A stretch of 64,000 nucleotides of DNA from contig OX457061.1 of assembly GCA_949752795.1 (NCBI GenBank), positions 42,626,338 through 42,690,337 of the forward strand, written 5' to 3'. The notes below the pieces were generated by a model that did no database searches, had not been told where the DNA came from, and saw only the letters and a list, made by a program, of their open reading frames with translations. This stretch comes from Hyperoodon ampullatus. Lineage: Eukaryota > Chordata > Mammalia > Artiodactyla > Ziphiidae. The position numbers and the translations under genes were made by a program. How positions within the stretch are numbered: the first letter of the stretch is position 1; every line of letters starts with the position of its first letter. This document shows, one piece after another, positions 43,101-55,100 of the stretch.

Positions 43101-46100
43101 GATATGTTTCTTTCCCCAGGTTAGGGAAGTTTTCAGCCATTATTTCTTTGAATATGCTTTCTGCCCTGTTCCTCTCTCTTCTGCTTCAGGAACCCCTATC
43201 ATGCATATATTGGTCTTCTTGATGTTGTCCCACAAATCCCATAATCTATCTCTTTGTTTTTTTCCTACTCTGTTTGAATGAATTCCACCGCCCTGTCAAG
43301 TTTGCTGACTCTTTCTTCCACTTGATCTAGTCTGCTGTTGAACCTCTCGATTTTTCAGTTCGTTTTTTGAATTCTTCAGCTCTGTGATTTCTCTTGTGTA
43401 CTTTTTAATACTTACTATCTCCTTGTTGAAACTCTTATTTTGTTCATGCATTGCTTCCTAACCTTGGTGAGCATCTTTATAACAGTTGTTTTAAACTCTC
43501 AATCAGGTAAACCACTTATCTCCATGTCATTAAGATCTGTTTCTGGATATTTACCTTATTCCTTTGTTTGGAATATATTCCATATTTCTTCATTTTTCTT
43601 GACTCTCTGTTGGTTTCCGTGCATTAGATAAAACAGTCACATCTTCCAGTCTTGACAGAGTGGTCTCATGTAGGAGACGAATATTGTCATATAAGAGATG
43701 GACCTCGTCAATCAGCCCAGACCAAGGCCTTAGTTTTCTTCCAAAGTTTTGTGACCATCCAAGCCTCCTCCTTTGCTCTTAGTGGCTCCCAGTAGTTGAG
43801 GGTGTGCCAAGACCCATCAGTGTCCGAAAGGGAAGGATCACAATCAGAACCTAGATGTATGTTGCTTAGAAGCTGGACCCTCAGGGAGCAGCTGGATAAG
43901 TATGTAGTTAAACTTCTTCCAGGGAGAAAGTGGGAGAAGGTTGTTTTTGCCTAATCCTTGTTTGCTGGACCTCAGTACATGGCCATGGGGAAGGGTTCTC
44001 CTGCACTCATTAACAACTATTTGTTTGATAAAGCCCTGTAAGACTCTTGAATGCAAACCCCATTGGCCATTAGAGCCAGATGACCTGGGGGCTCATCCCT
44101 CAGATGGCAGCTGCAAAAGCTTGGGCACCAGATGTGTGTACAAGCTTTTTTTGGGAGACGCTGTCAACTGGGTTTTATTATTGGAGCAAGCTAATGGGGA
44201 GAAGGTGGGAGAGATGCCTGCTGGCTTCCCCTGTCTCTGGGGAAGATCTCAGGTAGCCCTTAGATACCTGCTAAATTAGAAGCCCAGCATGCAGGCAGCA
44301 GCTTTTAAAGTACAGAGTTAAACCTATTTCAGGGAAAGACTGGAAGACGGGTGAATTCATTTGCTCTCTGTGTGCTGAACCTTGGGGTGTAGAGTCAGTT
44401 AAGGAATGCTTCTTTGCTATAGTCTTCCGGAACTCATGAGTGGAAGCCCCTTTGGCTATCACCGCCAGGAGATCTGGGTCCCATGCTTCAGGCAGCAGCC
44501 ACAAAAGCTGGGGTGCAAATGTATGTACAAACTTTTCCAGGCAGATGCCGGTGACTTGGAGTGGGCTGGAGGCAGAAGCCAGGCAGCCGGCCCCTAGTGC
44601 CTGCTAAATTAGAAGCTTGGTCCTCAAACAGCAGCTTTTTCCTTTCCTTTCAAGGAAAGACTAGGAGATGGGCAATTTTGCCTGCTTCCTCCGAGCGGAT
44701 CCCTGTGGGGACAGTCATAGCAAGTGACTGCATTCCCAATAGGAACTGCTCCTCTGGTTGGCATAGTCTTATAGGTCTCATGGACACAAGCCCCACTGGC
44801 TTTCAGAGCTAGGTGTTCTGGGAGCCTATCCCTCAGGAAGGAGTCAAAGTTGGGGTGCTAGATGTAAGCTCCAAATGCTTCACTCCTCAGATAGAACCTG
44901 AGAATTGGGGGTCCTCTCCCAATTGTGTGGTGCTATGTCAGGGGTGGAGTTTTTGACAAGTGTGTCTCAGCCTTTCCTACCCCCTTTGATGTGGATATTT
45001 CCTCAACTGTCCAATGTGTATAAGTTGCTCAACTAGTTTCTGGATTGTTTTTAGAGGGAAGCATTCCATGTGTAGGTATACATTCAGTGTGCCCATGGGA
45101 GGAAGGGACGCTTCCTATGTCACCATCTTGGTTGACTCCCACCCCCGGCTCCTTTTAGCAGACAATCGTCTTTAGGAAGCAAGATCTAGATGTTAAGTGT
45201 GCTCACTGCTATGTGGACATACAAGTATGTTTATATACATGCAAATGCACATTCAAACATATGCATATTTACATGTACATTTATTTCTGTATCAACCTAT
45301 ATATATTAGAAACTATGTACTATACCCATATCTTTAATTTCAATCAATACCATGGAGTTCAATCTAGTTTTCTCCCTTTCTAGAAATTACTCTAAGTCAG
45401 TTCCTCAAGTCTGAAAAAAGTGGCAAAGCATAATTATCAATACATTTATATATGATCAATTCCACTGTATGCAATCTATCTTTGTATTAGTTTCTAGGGC
45501 TGCTGTAACAAATTACCACAAATTGGGTGTTTTATGACAGACATTTATTCTCTCACAGTTCTGGGGACCAGAAGTTTAACTTCAGTATCACTTAGCTGAA
45601 ATGAAGGTATTGGCAGGGCTGCACTCCTGAAGGCTCTAAGGGAAAATCTGTTCCTTGCCTCTTCCAGTTTCTTGTGGCTACTGGAATTCCTTGGCTTACA
45701 GCTGCATCATGCCAACTTCTATCTCTGTCATCACATCACTTTCTCCTCTTCTGTGTGTGTCCAATCTCCCTCTGCCTCTCTTGTAAGGACACTTAGGATG
45801 ATATTTAGGGCTCATCCAGATAATCCAAAATTATCTCCTCATGGAAAGATTCTTACTTAATCACATCCGGAAAGATCTTTTTTTTCCCGAATAAGGTAAT
45901 AATTACAGGTTCTGAGAATTAGGACCTTGATATGTTTGGGGCTATCATTCAGCCCATTACAGTCTCCTATCACTGACACCCACCTCCCCCATAGTCCTGA
46001 TCTCCATGTCCTTTACAATTATTCAGCAATGCTTAGCATACTTTTTGCTATTTTTAATTAGGTCTTCACTTTCAGATTTTTCTCTCCTTTCCTGAACTCT

Positions 46101-49100
46101 GCCTGCTCACGTGTACTCTGTTATTATTTCTTCCTTTGGTCCTAATATCTGTTTTGTGCTTTTTTTTTTTTTTTTTTTTTGGTGGTACATGGGCCTCTCA
46201 ATGCTGTGGCCTCTCCTGTTGCGGAGCACAGGCTCACGGGCCCAGCTGCTCTGTGGCACGTGGGATCCTCCCGGACCGGGGCACAAGCCCGTGTCCCCTG
46301 CATCGGCAGGCGGACTCTCAACCACTGCACCACCAGGGAAGCCTTGTGCTTTTGTTTTATAGAGGTTATTTTTTAATAAATTTTTTGAAATCTCAAAAAA
46401 AATGTTTCTGATCTGTTTTTCATCTGCCTCTGCCTTTTGTTTTTGTTCATTAATTTCCTCAAATATTTGTGTGTAAATACTACTGTGCAGTTTCTTTTTT
46501 TATTATTAAATCATTCAGTGAATGCTTTCTGAGCCAGTAATTTGTATGTGGTGTTAGAATAGCACTCTAGACTATCAGGAAGCCTCACTGATTTGCAGTT
46601 AAGCCACATGTGATATGCCTGTGTGAGAAGGCAAGAGAAGTTACCTTTCTACTTCCTTTACTGACAAAGATTACCAGTTACTAAGCTGCTAACATCTATA
46701 GCATCTCCTCTCTCTTACATGAGTAACAAAAACAGCATTTTTGCATGGTTTCTGAGAGAGCCCCACCTCCTCTGCCTCTCCAGGATATTAACCAGGTAGG
46801 TTCCCACAGCCAGCCTGTGCGACCCACTCTTAGCTGTTATTCCAAAGGAATCCCTAGTTTTGTCCTTCAGATCATGCCAACTACTTTGGATAACACTGTG
46901 CTTTGATCGTTTACTTCTTCTGTTTATACCAGGAAAATCTTGGAATCCATTCTCAATGTTCTCTCTCATCTGGGTCCTACTGTTACAGTGTTTGGCTGCC
47001 TTTTTTTTTTTTTTTTAAGGTTATAAAGGTTTCCTATTTTTTAAGAAGTTGAGAGGATTCTGTTTCTCATATTCCTTATAGTTTTCAATTGGTTGTAGAC
47101 AAGAGAAGCAAGCAGCAGAAATATCTTTAACTCCAAAAACCAGAAGTCCTCTAGATTACACATATCCCTCACATGTGTGAGGATGTATGTTTATTTTTTG
47201 TAAAAAGAAAATGTTTTAAAAGAGTAAAACCATCTCAAGTTCCTGGCACTAGTACCTCATGACACAGGCCTCTCTAATGGGTGGTGATTTTACAGTGAAG
47301 TCAGTTCCCACCTCTCCTGTGCACTGCCAAACCAGCATATGAAGTTGACTGGGTTGAGGCAGCATAATTTCTGCTTTAGCACCAAGTACAGCCCTCAGGA
47401 AGTTAAAGGTGCAATACCACCAGACAATAAACCATCATAATTCTAAACTATATTTTAATCTACTTTTAATTTACATTAACTTTTAATTGTTTCTTTTACT
47501 CAGTCATAAATGCATACCACTTGAGAATAAAATAGCCGAACAAGGTTTTTATTAAAACTAACAATCTTCTGCCCACCCTCTCCTGCCAATTCCATTATTC
47601 CCTCTCTTCCCAGAGGTAGTGTCTTCCACTTCTTCTTAGCTCTTTTGATATTTACCTCCATATCACCAAATAACAAGCTTATAATGCTACTTACTTCATA
47701 TTTTTTCAGTTTTACACGTTACCTGACTTACTCCAGCTTCAAAAGGAGATATGTGTAAAAAAGAGATAATGAAAAAAATATGAAGTAGCAGCTATAAGCA
47801 CATATAAATTATACGCATATATACACTTCTGTCCTCTTACCTCCAACACAGTTAGATCAAAATTTTGATTATTATCAATGTTCAGCACCATTACGATTAA
47901 GTAAATTACATTCATATTTGGGCCATGGATAACTTTTGCAAACATGGAAATAAGTATTACTTTCATATATATTCTGAAGTTAATCACTTCTTACTTTTAG
48001 TTTGCTTTGTTTGTATGTACTTAACACTTTAATTCAACCCCAAATCCTTTGCCAATTCTCTAAATTTCTTTTTTCTACATTAAAGAGAACAGCTATTGTG
48101 TCAATTTCATTGGTGACAACAGATCTTGTATCTACTTTGAGCCATCTACCCTCAAGCCTTGTGACTTTGTTCAATCTGGACTTGTCCTCCATGTATTATG
48201 CTCAGATATATAGTATCTTATGATCTTGCTGCACTATCACCCTACGATTTCCTTCATTATTCTCTTATGCTGGATTCTTATATTCCTTGAAGTCCATACT
48301 TTCCTTTACCTTGATTTACTCCCTTGTTTTTTTTTTTTTTGCAGTACGCGGGCCTCTCACTGTTGTGGCCTCTCCCGTTGCGGAGCATAGGCTCCAGACA
48401 CGCAGGCTCAGCGGCCATGGCTCACGGGCCTAGCCGCTCCGCGGCATGTGGGATCTTCCCAGACCGGGGCACGAACACGTGTCCCCTGCATCGGCAGGCG
48501 GACTCTCAACCACTGCACCACCAGGGAAGCCCTACTCCCTTGTTTTAATGGAGCACATTCCAGTAGCCTTGAAAAACTTTTGGGGAGATTAATTTTGTAA
48601 GATTTTAAATACCTGAAATTATCTTTCTTTACAATTAAATGATAGTTTTGGAAAAGGATTCAATGATTAGAAACCATTTCCCCCCCAAATTCTGAAAACA
48701 CTGGTCCACTGCTTTTCTTTTAATCACAACTCTACTGAGATATAATTAACATACCATATAATTCATCTATTAAAAGTGTACAACATAATAGTTTTTTAGT
48801 ATATTCAGAGTTATAAAACCACCACCACCATGAGAAACAGAACATTTTCATCACCCTAAGAAAAAACTCCATATACATTAGCAGTCCTCCTTCTTCCCAC
48901 CCTCCTCCAGCCCTAGGCAACCACTGATCTACTTTCTGTCTCCCTGGATTTGCCTACTCTGGATGTTTTATATAAATGAAAATCATATATGATCTTTTGT
49001 GACTGGCTTTTTCTACTTAGCATGGTTTCAAGGTCCCTCCATGTTGTAGCAGATATTAGTACTTCATTTAATTGCCAAATGCTACTCCATTGCATGGATG

Positions 49101-52100
49101 CACAACATTTATCGGCTCATCTGCTGAGGGACACCTGGGTTGTTTCCACCTTTTGGCTATCATGAATAATAGTGTTGTGAGCATTACTGTACAACTTTTT
49201 GTGTAGACATATGTTTCCATTTCTCTTGGGTGTATATATACTCCTAATATTAGAGTGGCTGGGTCATGTGATCAATCTACATTATACGTTTTGAGACACT
49301 GCAATATTGTTTTCCAAAGCAGTTGCATTATTTTATACTTCCACCAGCAGTGTATGAAGGTTTCAGTTCCTCCATAACCTCACCAACACTTGTTACTATC
49401 TGTCTTTTTGATTACAGTGGTTGGGAAGTGGTATCTTTTCGTTTTGATTTGCATTTCCCATGGCACATCTATTTTTTCACATGCTTATTGGCCATCTGTC
49501 AATCTTATTCAGAGAAATGCCTAATTTATATACATCCCTTACCTATTTTTTCATTGACTTAATTTTTCTTTTTATTGATTCTTAAGGTTTATGTCTAGGT
49601 TTTAGAGTTTCATATTTTTAGTTCTTACATTTACGTCACTGATCCATTTTGAGTTGATTTTTGATTATGATGTGAAGAGGGGGTGGGGGAGGGTACCAAA
49701 CTTTATTCTTTTGCATGTGGTTATCCAATTGTCCCAGTGTCATTTGTTGAAAATACTTTTCTTTCCCCATTGAATTGTCTTGGCACTCATGTCAAATATC
49801 ATCTGACCACAAACATGAGGGATCATTTATGGATTTTCAATTTTAGTCCACTAATCTATGTCTATCTTTATGCTAGTTCCAAACTCTCTTGATTAATGTA
49901 GCACTGCAGTAAGTTTTAAAATCAAGAAGTGTGACCACTTCAACTTTGTTCTTTGCTCCACTAACTTCTAGCTTCCATTCCTGTTGTTGAAGTTTGATTA
50001 CATTCTGTCTTGATTCTGTGTGTGCAACTTGCTTTTCTCTTTCAAATCTCTTAGGATCTTCTACTTTTCCCCACTATTCTGAAATTTCATGATGATATGC
50101 CTTGATAGAAGTCTACTTTCATCCTAATTGTGCTGGGTAACTCTTTACTGGCCCTCTTAACCTGGGTATTTGCTTCATTTCCTTCCAGGAAATCTTCATA
50201 AATGATCAAGTGATTTTTTTTTTTTTTTTGCTTCTATTTTCTGATCTCTATTTCTGGAAAAACTTTTACCAATTTATCCTTCATTTATCTTGTTTATTTA
50301 TTATTTATCTTTATTAGACAATGGACCTTCTGGACTGATCCTATAGTATTTTACTTTTTTCCTCCTTATTTTCAACCTGTTCATTTTTATTCTACTTTCT
50401 CTAAGATTTCCTCAACTTTATGTTCTATATTTTCTATTTTTTTAATGATTTCTGCTCTTATATCGTGAACCTCAAATATACTCTTTTTTCCCTTTTTTTA
50501 AATAACATCCTATTTTTGTTTTACATACTCATTTTTTTTTCATTTTTTTAAAGGTTTTTGTTTGCTTCCCTGTTTTGGTCTTTTTTATAGGCTAGACATT
50601 TCCACCCATGGCTATATACTCAGGCTTGAAACTAAAGGACCAAAACCTCATTAAGAGCTCTATGAATTAGGTTAGGCTTTTCTACCAAACCATTTTATCA
50701 GGAGAACTGCTAATACCAATAAATTTAGACTTTGCTGATGCTTTTCTTCATCTCTTGGGCTTGCCAGATTTCCCTAAGAGTCTTCCAAATTCTTAGGTGA
50801 AGTGCAATAGCCAGGCTGCACTGTTTTGGAAGCTGAGTGGGGGGAAAAAACAGCTAGAGCTTGACGTGGTGTGCAGGAAAGGGGAGAATAGGTGTTACAA
50901 TAAGTATTTAAATTACCACTTAGCTCCCCATAATGTGTACCATTCAACAGTGTCTGGTATCTTCTCAATTCAGAATCTCTCTGCTCCCCTATTCCAGAGA
51001 ATAAACTTTTAGTATTCTGAGGCTCAGGAATGTTACCATGGAGAAAATGGGGAGGAAATCTCTGTTTCTAAACAGTTTTCAACCAGTTCTCATCACCATT
51101 AATTCTCATCCTCATTTTTAGAGGTACCTGGTATACTAAAAATGAGGCCCTTCACAGGATCTGCAGTATAAACTGGACTGTATCTTGACTTTCCCAATCA
51201 GTGGCTAAGAACTCAGTTACTTGTGGACAGACAGCTCAATGTCCTTCCAGCTTCTAAAATTCTGTTGCTATTGTCTTCTTTTCCTTTTCCTCGTTACTGA
51301 TTATACCTATTTTTTAAAAAAAATCCAAACACCATTGTTTCATTAAGGTTTCAGAATGTAAATGCATATCTTTAATCTACCACTTGAATCAAACGCCTTT
51401 TAAGTTTTTTTCAAAAAGATGACAGGCCTCTTTTTGTTTTTGTTGTTTTGTCCGTGTCGTGCAGCTTATGGGATCTTAGGTCCCCAACCAGGGACTGAAC
51501 CCGTTACTTGAAGCAGTGAAAGCACAGAGTCCTAACCACTGGACCACCAGGGAATTCTCCAAGGCCTCTTGAAACTGAACATCAGATTTGGAGATACACT
51601 TCAAAAGTACCTACCAATTTCAGGCAACATAAGTGTAATTAAATTTTTCATTTCCATTAGCAACTGTTAAAAATGCTTGCATCTTGGGCTTCGCTGGTGG
51701 AGCAGTAGTTGAGAGTCTGCCTGCCGATGCAGGGGACATGGGTTCGTGCCCCGGTCTGGGAAGATCCCACATGCCGTGGAGCGGCTGGGCCCGTGAGCCA
51801 TGGCCACTAAGCCTGTGCATCTGGAGCCTGTGCTCCGCAACGGGAGAGGCCACAACAGTGAGAGGCCCACGTACCGCAAAAAAAAAAAAAAAAAAAAAAA
51901 AAGATGCTTGCATTCTAAAGAGTAAACCAAGCCTAACCCACAGATAACTATAAAAGAATATGGGAAAGAGAAATAAATTTTGACAAGTAGAACATGGAAA
52001 ATCTCATTGGAAGAAATTATCTGAACATTATTTTGAAGAATTCCACGGACATATAAAAAGAAGTATAGAATTCACAAGCAATACAACAGCATAAGCAAAC

Positions 52101-55100
52101 ACGAGGAGCAACATGTGCTTCACTGGATCCTCTTCTTGTTTTTTCAACAAAGTTCTAACTCAAGGTCCTGAACTCAGCAAGCCCTGACCATATCCACTCC
52201 TTCAATTTTAATTAGCACTTAACATGAAAATAACTCCAAAACCTGCTCTTCCGTCCATTTTCCAGAGCAAAATATTTACTTTGCCGGTGGACTGTTCCAT
52301 GTCACCACGTCAAAAAATCCCATTTGTCATACCTGAGCTGCCTTCCTTAAGCATCTCTTGTTCCCAAACCATTTCTGCCTCCTTCATCTTCAACACATCA
52401 CATCCACTGAGTAAACCCACCAGCAAGTAATCCTTGAATCAAGTTTGATTCTTCCTACTTTCTCCCTTTACACCACTGTTTCCAAGTTCCCACTGATTAA
52501 GTAGCTTTTCAATGAGAAGCTAAAATTAATGCTCAGCAGTTTCAAGCTTTACACAGTCACTTTGTCACTAGCTGGGGTTGTACTAATATTAAGAAGGCAA
52601 AATGAATAACCTGAGACCAAAACTAATCTATACTATGGCTTTATCACCATTTTCTTAGAATAAACATTGCTGGGAAGGCATTCACTTTTTTATTATAGAA
52701 CTGTTTAGCTTCATGCTTCAGTTGGATAATTACAAAGTTAAATTAAGTGAGCTTAAACAGTGTTTAACTAAGCACAGAGTGAATACTCCCTAAATTTAAA
52801 ACTTCACTTGCTTATTCAAACCAACTTTATGCAAACCATCTTCCTAAAGCTTACTCATGAACAGCCCATAAAACCAGAGAAATAGTTGAGAATATACACA
52901 CAGGTTTGTTTGTTTGTTTTTAAGTGCTGACTGATCTGAACTACAGGGAAGCCACAAACCACATGGGCAACTAATGCTCCCATGGCAATTATTATCCTCA
53001 GTTATAGACCAGAACAGCCCACAGTAGTCAGGATACGGCAAAAGGAGCATCAGAATAGAGTCATTTGAAAGACTCTTGTTTCGCATCATAATACCCTATT
53101 GATACATAACCAACCAAACAAATTACTTGGAAGCAATGTATTTTACAGTGGTTTTCATAAAGTATTCTTGCACTAGATTTCAAAGTATTGAAGAGTTGTA
53201 GATATATTTACCTCTCTGTAAACATGTACTAGATAGCTTGCTATGCATAAAAACCTTTTTCTTTTTTAAGGTCCCATGGTTATAGAATGTCACCTAGTCA
53301 ATCATCTAATAGTCACTTATCTTCCCCTCTCCTGGAGAAAATGAGAAAATGGTAATGAATTAATAATGAATTTATAAGTTCAGTATAATTATTAACCATA
53401 AAGATAATACTGATTTCCTAAACCAAATTACCTTTTGGACTGCTCCACTACCTAACCTTTGATTAAGAAAAAAATTCATGGGAAGGGGAATATCACAACT
53501 TCTGTCCCTAAAAGGAGGGGAAAGGATGAAAAAGGAAAGGAGTGTGAATCAATAAAACTAGATTTCCTGGTCAGAGGACTAACAACTGTGAAAAACTAAT
53601 TTTAAAATACAAATATCATCTCATTTTAATGGTTTTAAGGATAACCAAAATTGCTACACATTACTAAAATGTTAACTCAGTCGGAGCTTTTACAATAAAG
53701 GTACACTATTCCTTTTATTTTTAAGGCCTAATTCATTAATAAAATCTACTGCCTGTCAACAACGTACCAAGCACTGTAGAGACAAGCAAAGAAGAGACTC
53801 TGGCCTAATAGTACTAAAAATCTCATGGAAAGACAAAACGTAAACTATAATATAATATACTAAAAAAATGTAACAAAGGCATGTATGAATGCAATGAGGC
53901 CACAGAGGGAATACCTAGGCCTGCCTGGTGGAGTCAGGGAAGACTGTAACGGAGCTGATGATCTCTCAAAGGAGTAAAGGGGAGATGTGATTAAAAAAGA
54001 ATGATTTACTGCTGACATCACAGCCTGATCACGAGACAGGGTAAAGACTCAGAACCCAAACAGTAAGATACAGGAGATGGCAAACTGGTCTAGAAAAAAT
54101 TTAAAAAGAAGGTACCATAAACACTCTATGTAAGTCTATGGAGCAAAACATTCCAAAGTCTGCATAGATTGACTTAACGGATATTTTAGAACAAACCAAA
54201 CACTATACATGCTGGATGGGAAAGAACAAAAAAAGAGTAGGAGCAAAACAGACAATTACCTCCTTTTGTAGTATCATTCTGGGCCTGGATGCCATGATGC
54301 AATGAATTATGAATGGCAGAAAGAAGATCTGCTGCTTGAACCATCAATTTTTGAGCTTCTGCAACAGCACTGGTCTAGCAAATAAATCACCAAAAACATT
54401 CTTACATATTCTTTCACTGAAAGATATACATTAAATAGGAAAATCCTATAAACAATAATGAAATTAAATGCTTGTTGTAATGACATTGGTTTTCACAAAC
54501 TATTCACTTAATATAGGATGCCCAGATCCTGTTAGGATAGAAATAATTTTTTTACCCATATCTATACAATGTAGGAGCCATTAAAGAACAATAGGAAACA
54601 TTTCTGGTTTATTCTACTAATCTCATGTTTAAAAAAAAAAAGAGAGATGTAATCAACTAGAAAATGGGAAATTGCAACATTCCTACTAAATCATTCATCA
54701 AGGTGAAATTTTAAAAAAAGAACAGAATTACAGATGTTAGTAAAGGTTGGATCTCTACTTACCACTTATTAACCATTTACAAATTAGTCTGTAATTTACT
54801 TAGAGTTAATGCAATATACACACAAAAATATTCACCATCTATTCCACACAAATCTAAGTTAATTATTTAACTGAATGAAAGAGGCCTACCTAAAACTCTC
54901 ATTTTTAATTTCTCCAATTCACAATAACTACCCAGAAGCAATTTCAGCTTCTATTATTTTACCAACTAATATGTAATATGTTATTTTTATATCAACAACA
55001 GACATGGACATGTTATGGAGCAGAATGTAAAATTCATGTGACTTTTGGAGAAAATCAGGGATACTCTGATGTAAACACACCAAATACTGAGTGCTGTATA

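Larger units (their letters stand above)
40346..45147 (-). mobile_element. Old L1, near full length, with inverted ORF2 segment and lost RT core
   Basis: One insertion flanked by GTTCCTTTTA (40336-40345) and GCTCCTTTTA (45148-45157). From its 5' end at 45147 leftward: a 5' UTR starting as the complement of 'cttggttgactcccacccc'; the ORF1-side region; and the first codons of ORF2 ([13 protein letters not shown], near 42,217). Then come about 1.2 kb of ORF2 endonuclease-side sequence in plus orientation (40,970-42,205), and the ORF2 C-terminus ([20 protein letters not shown], near 40,940) with the 3' UTR in minus orientation to the T-rich tail at 40,346. The RT domain is absent. A long-form SINE interrupts the inverted part. 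All frames are broken. Confidence 0.75.

Noticed and set aside
43844..44812. Several open frames in relatively GC-rich sequence, possible CpG-like promoter or gene
   Set aside because: The region lies inside the L1 5' UTR tandem units between the L1 5' end and ORF1-side sequence, so its composition is explained by the element.
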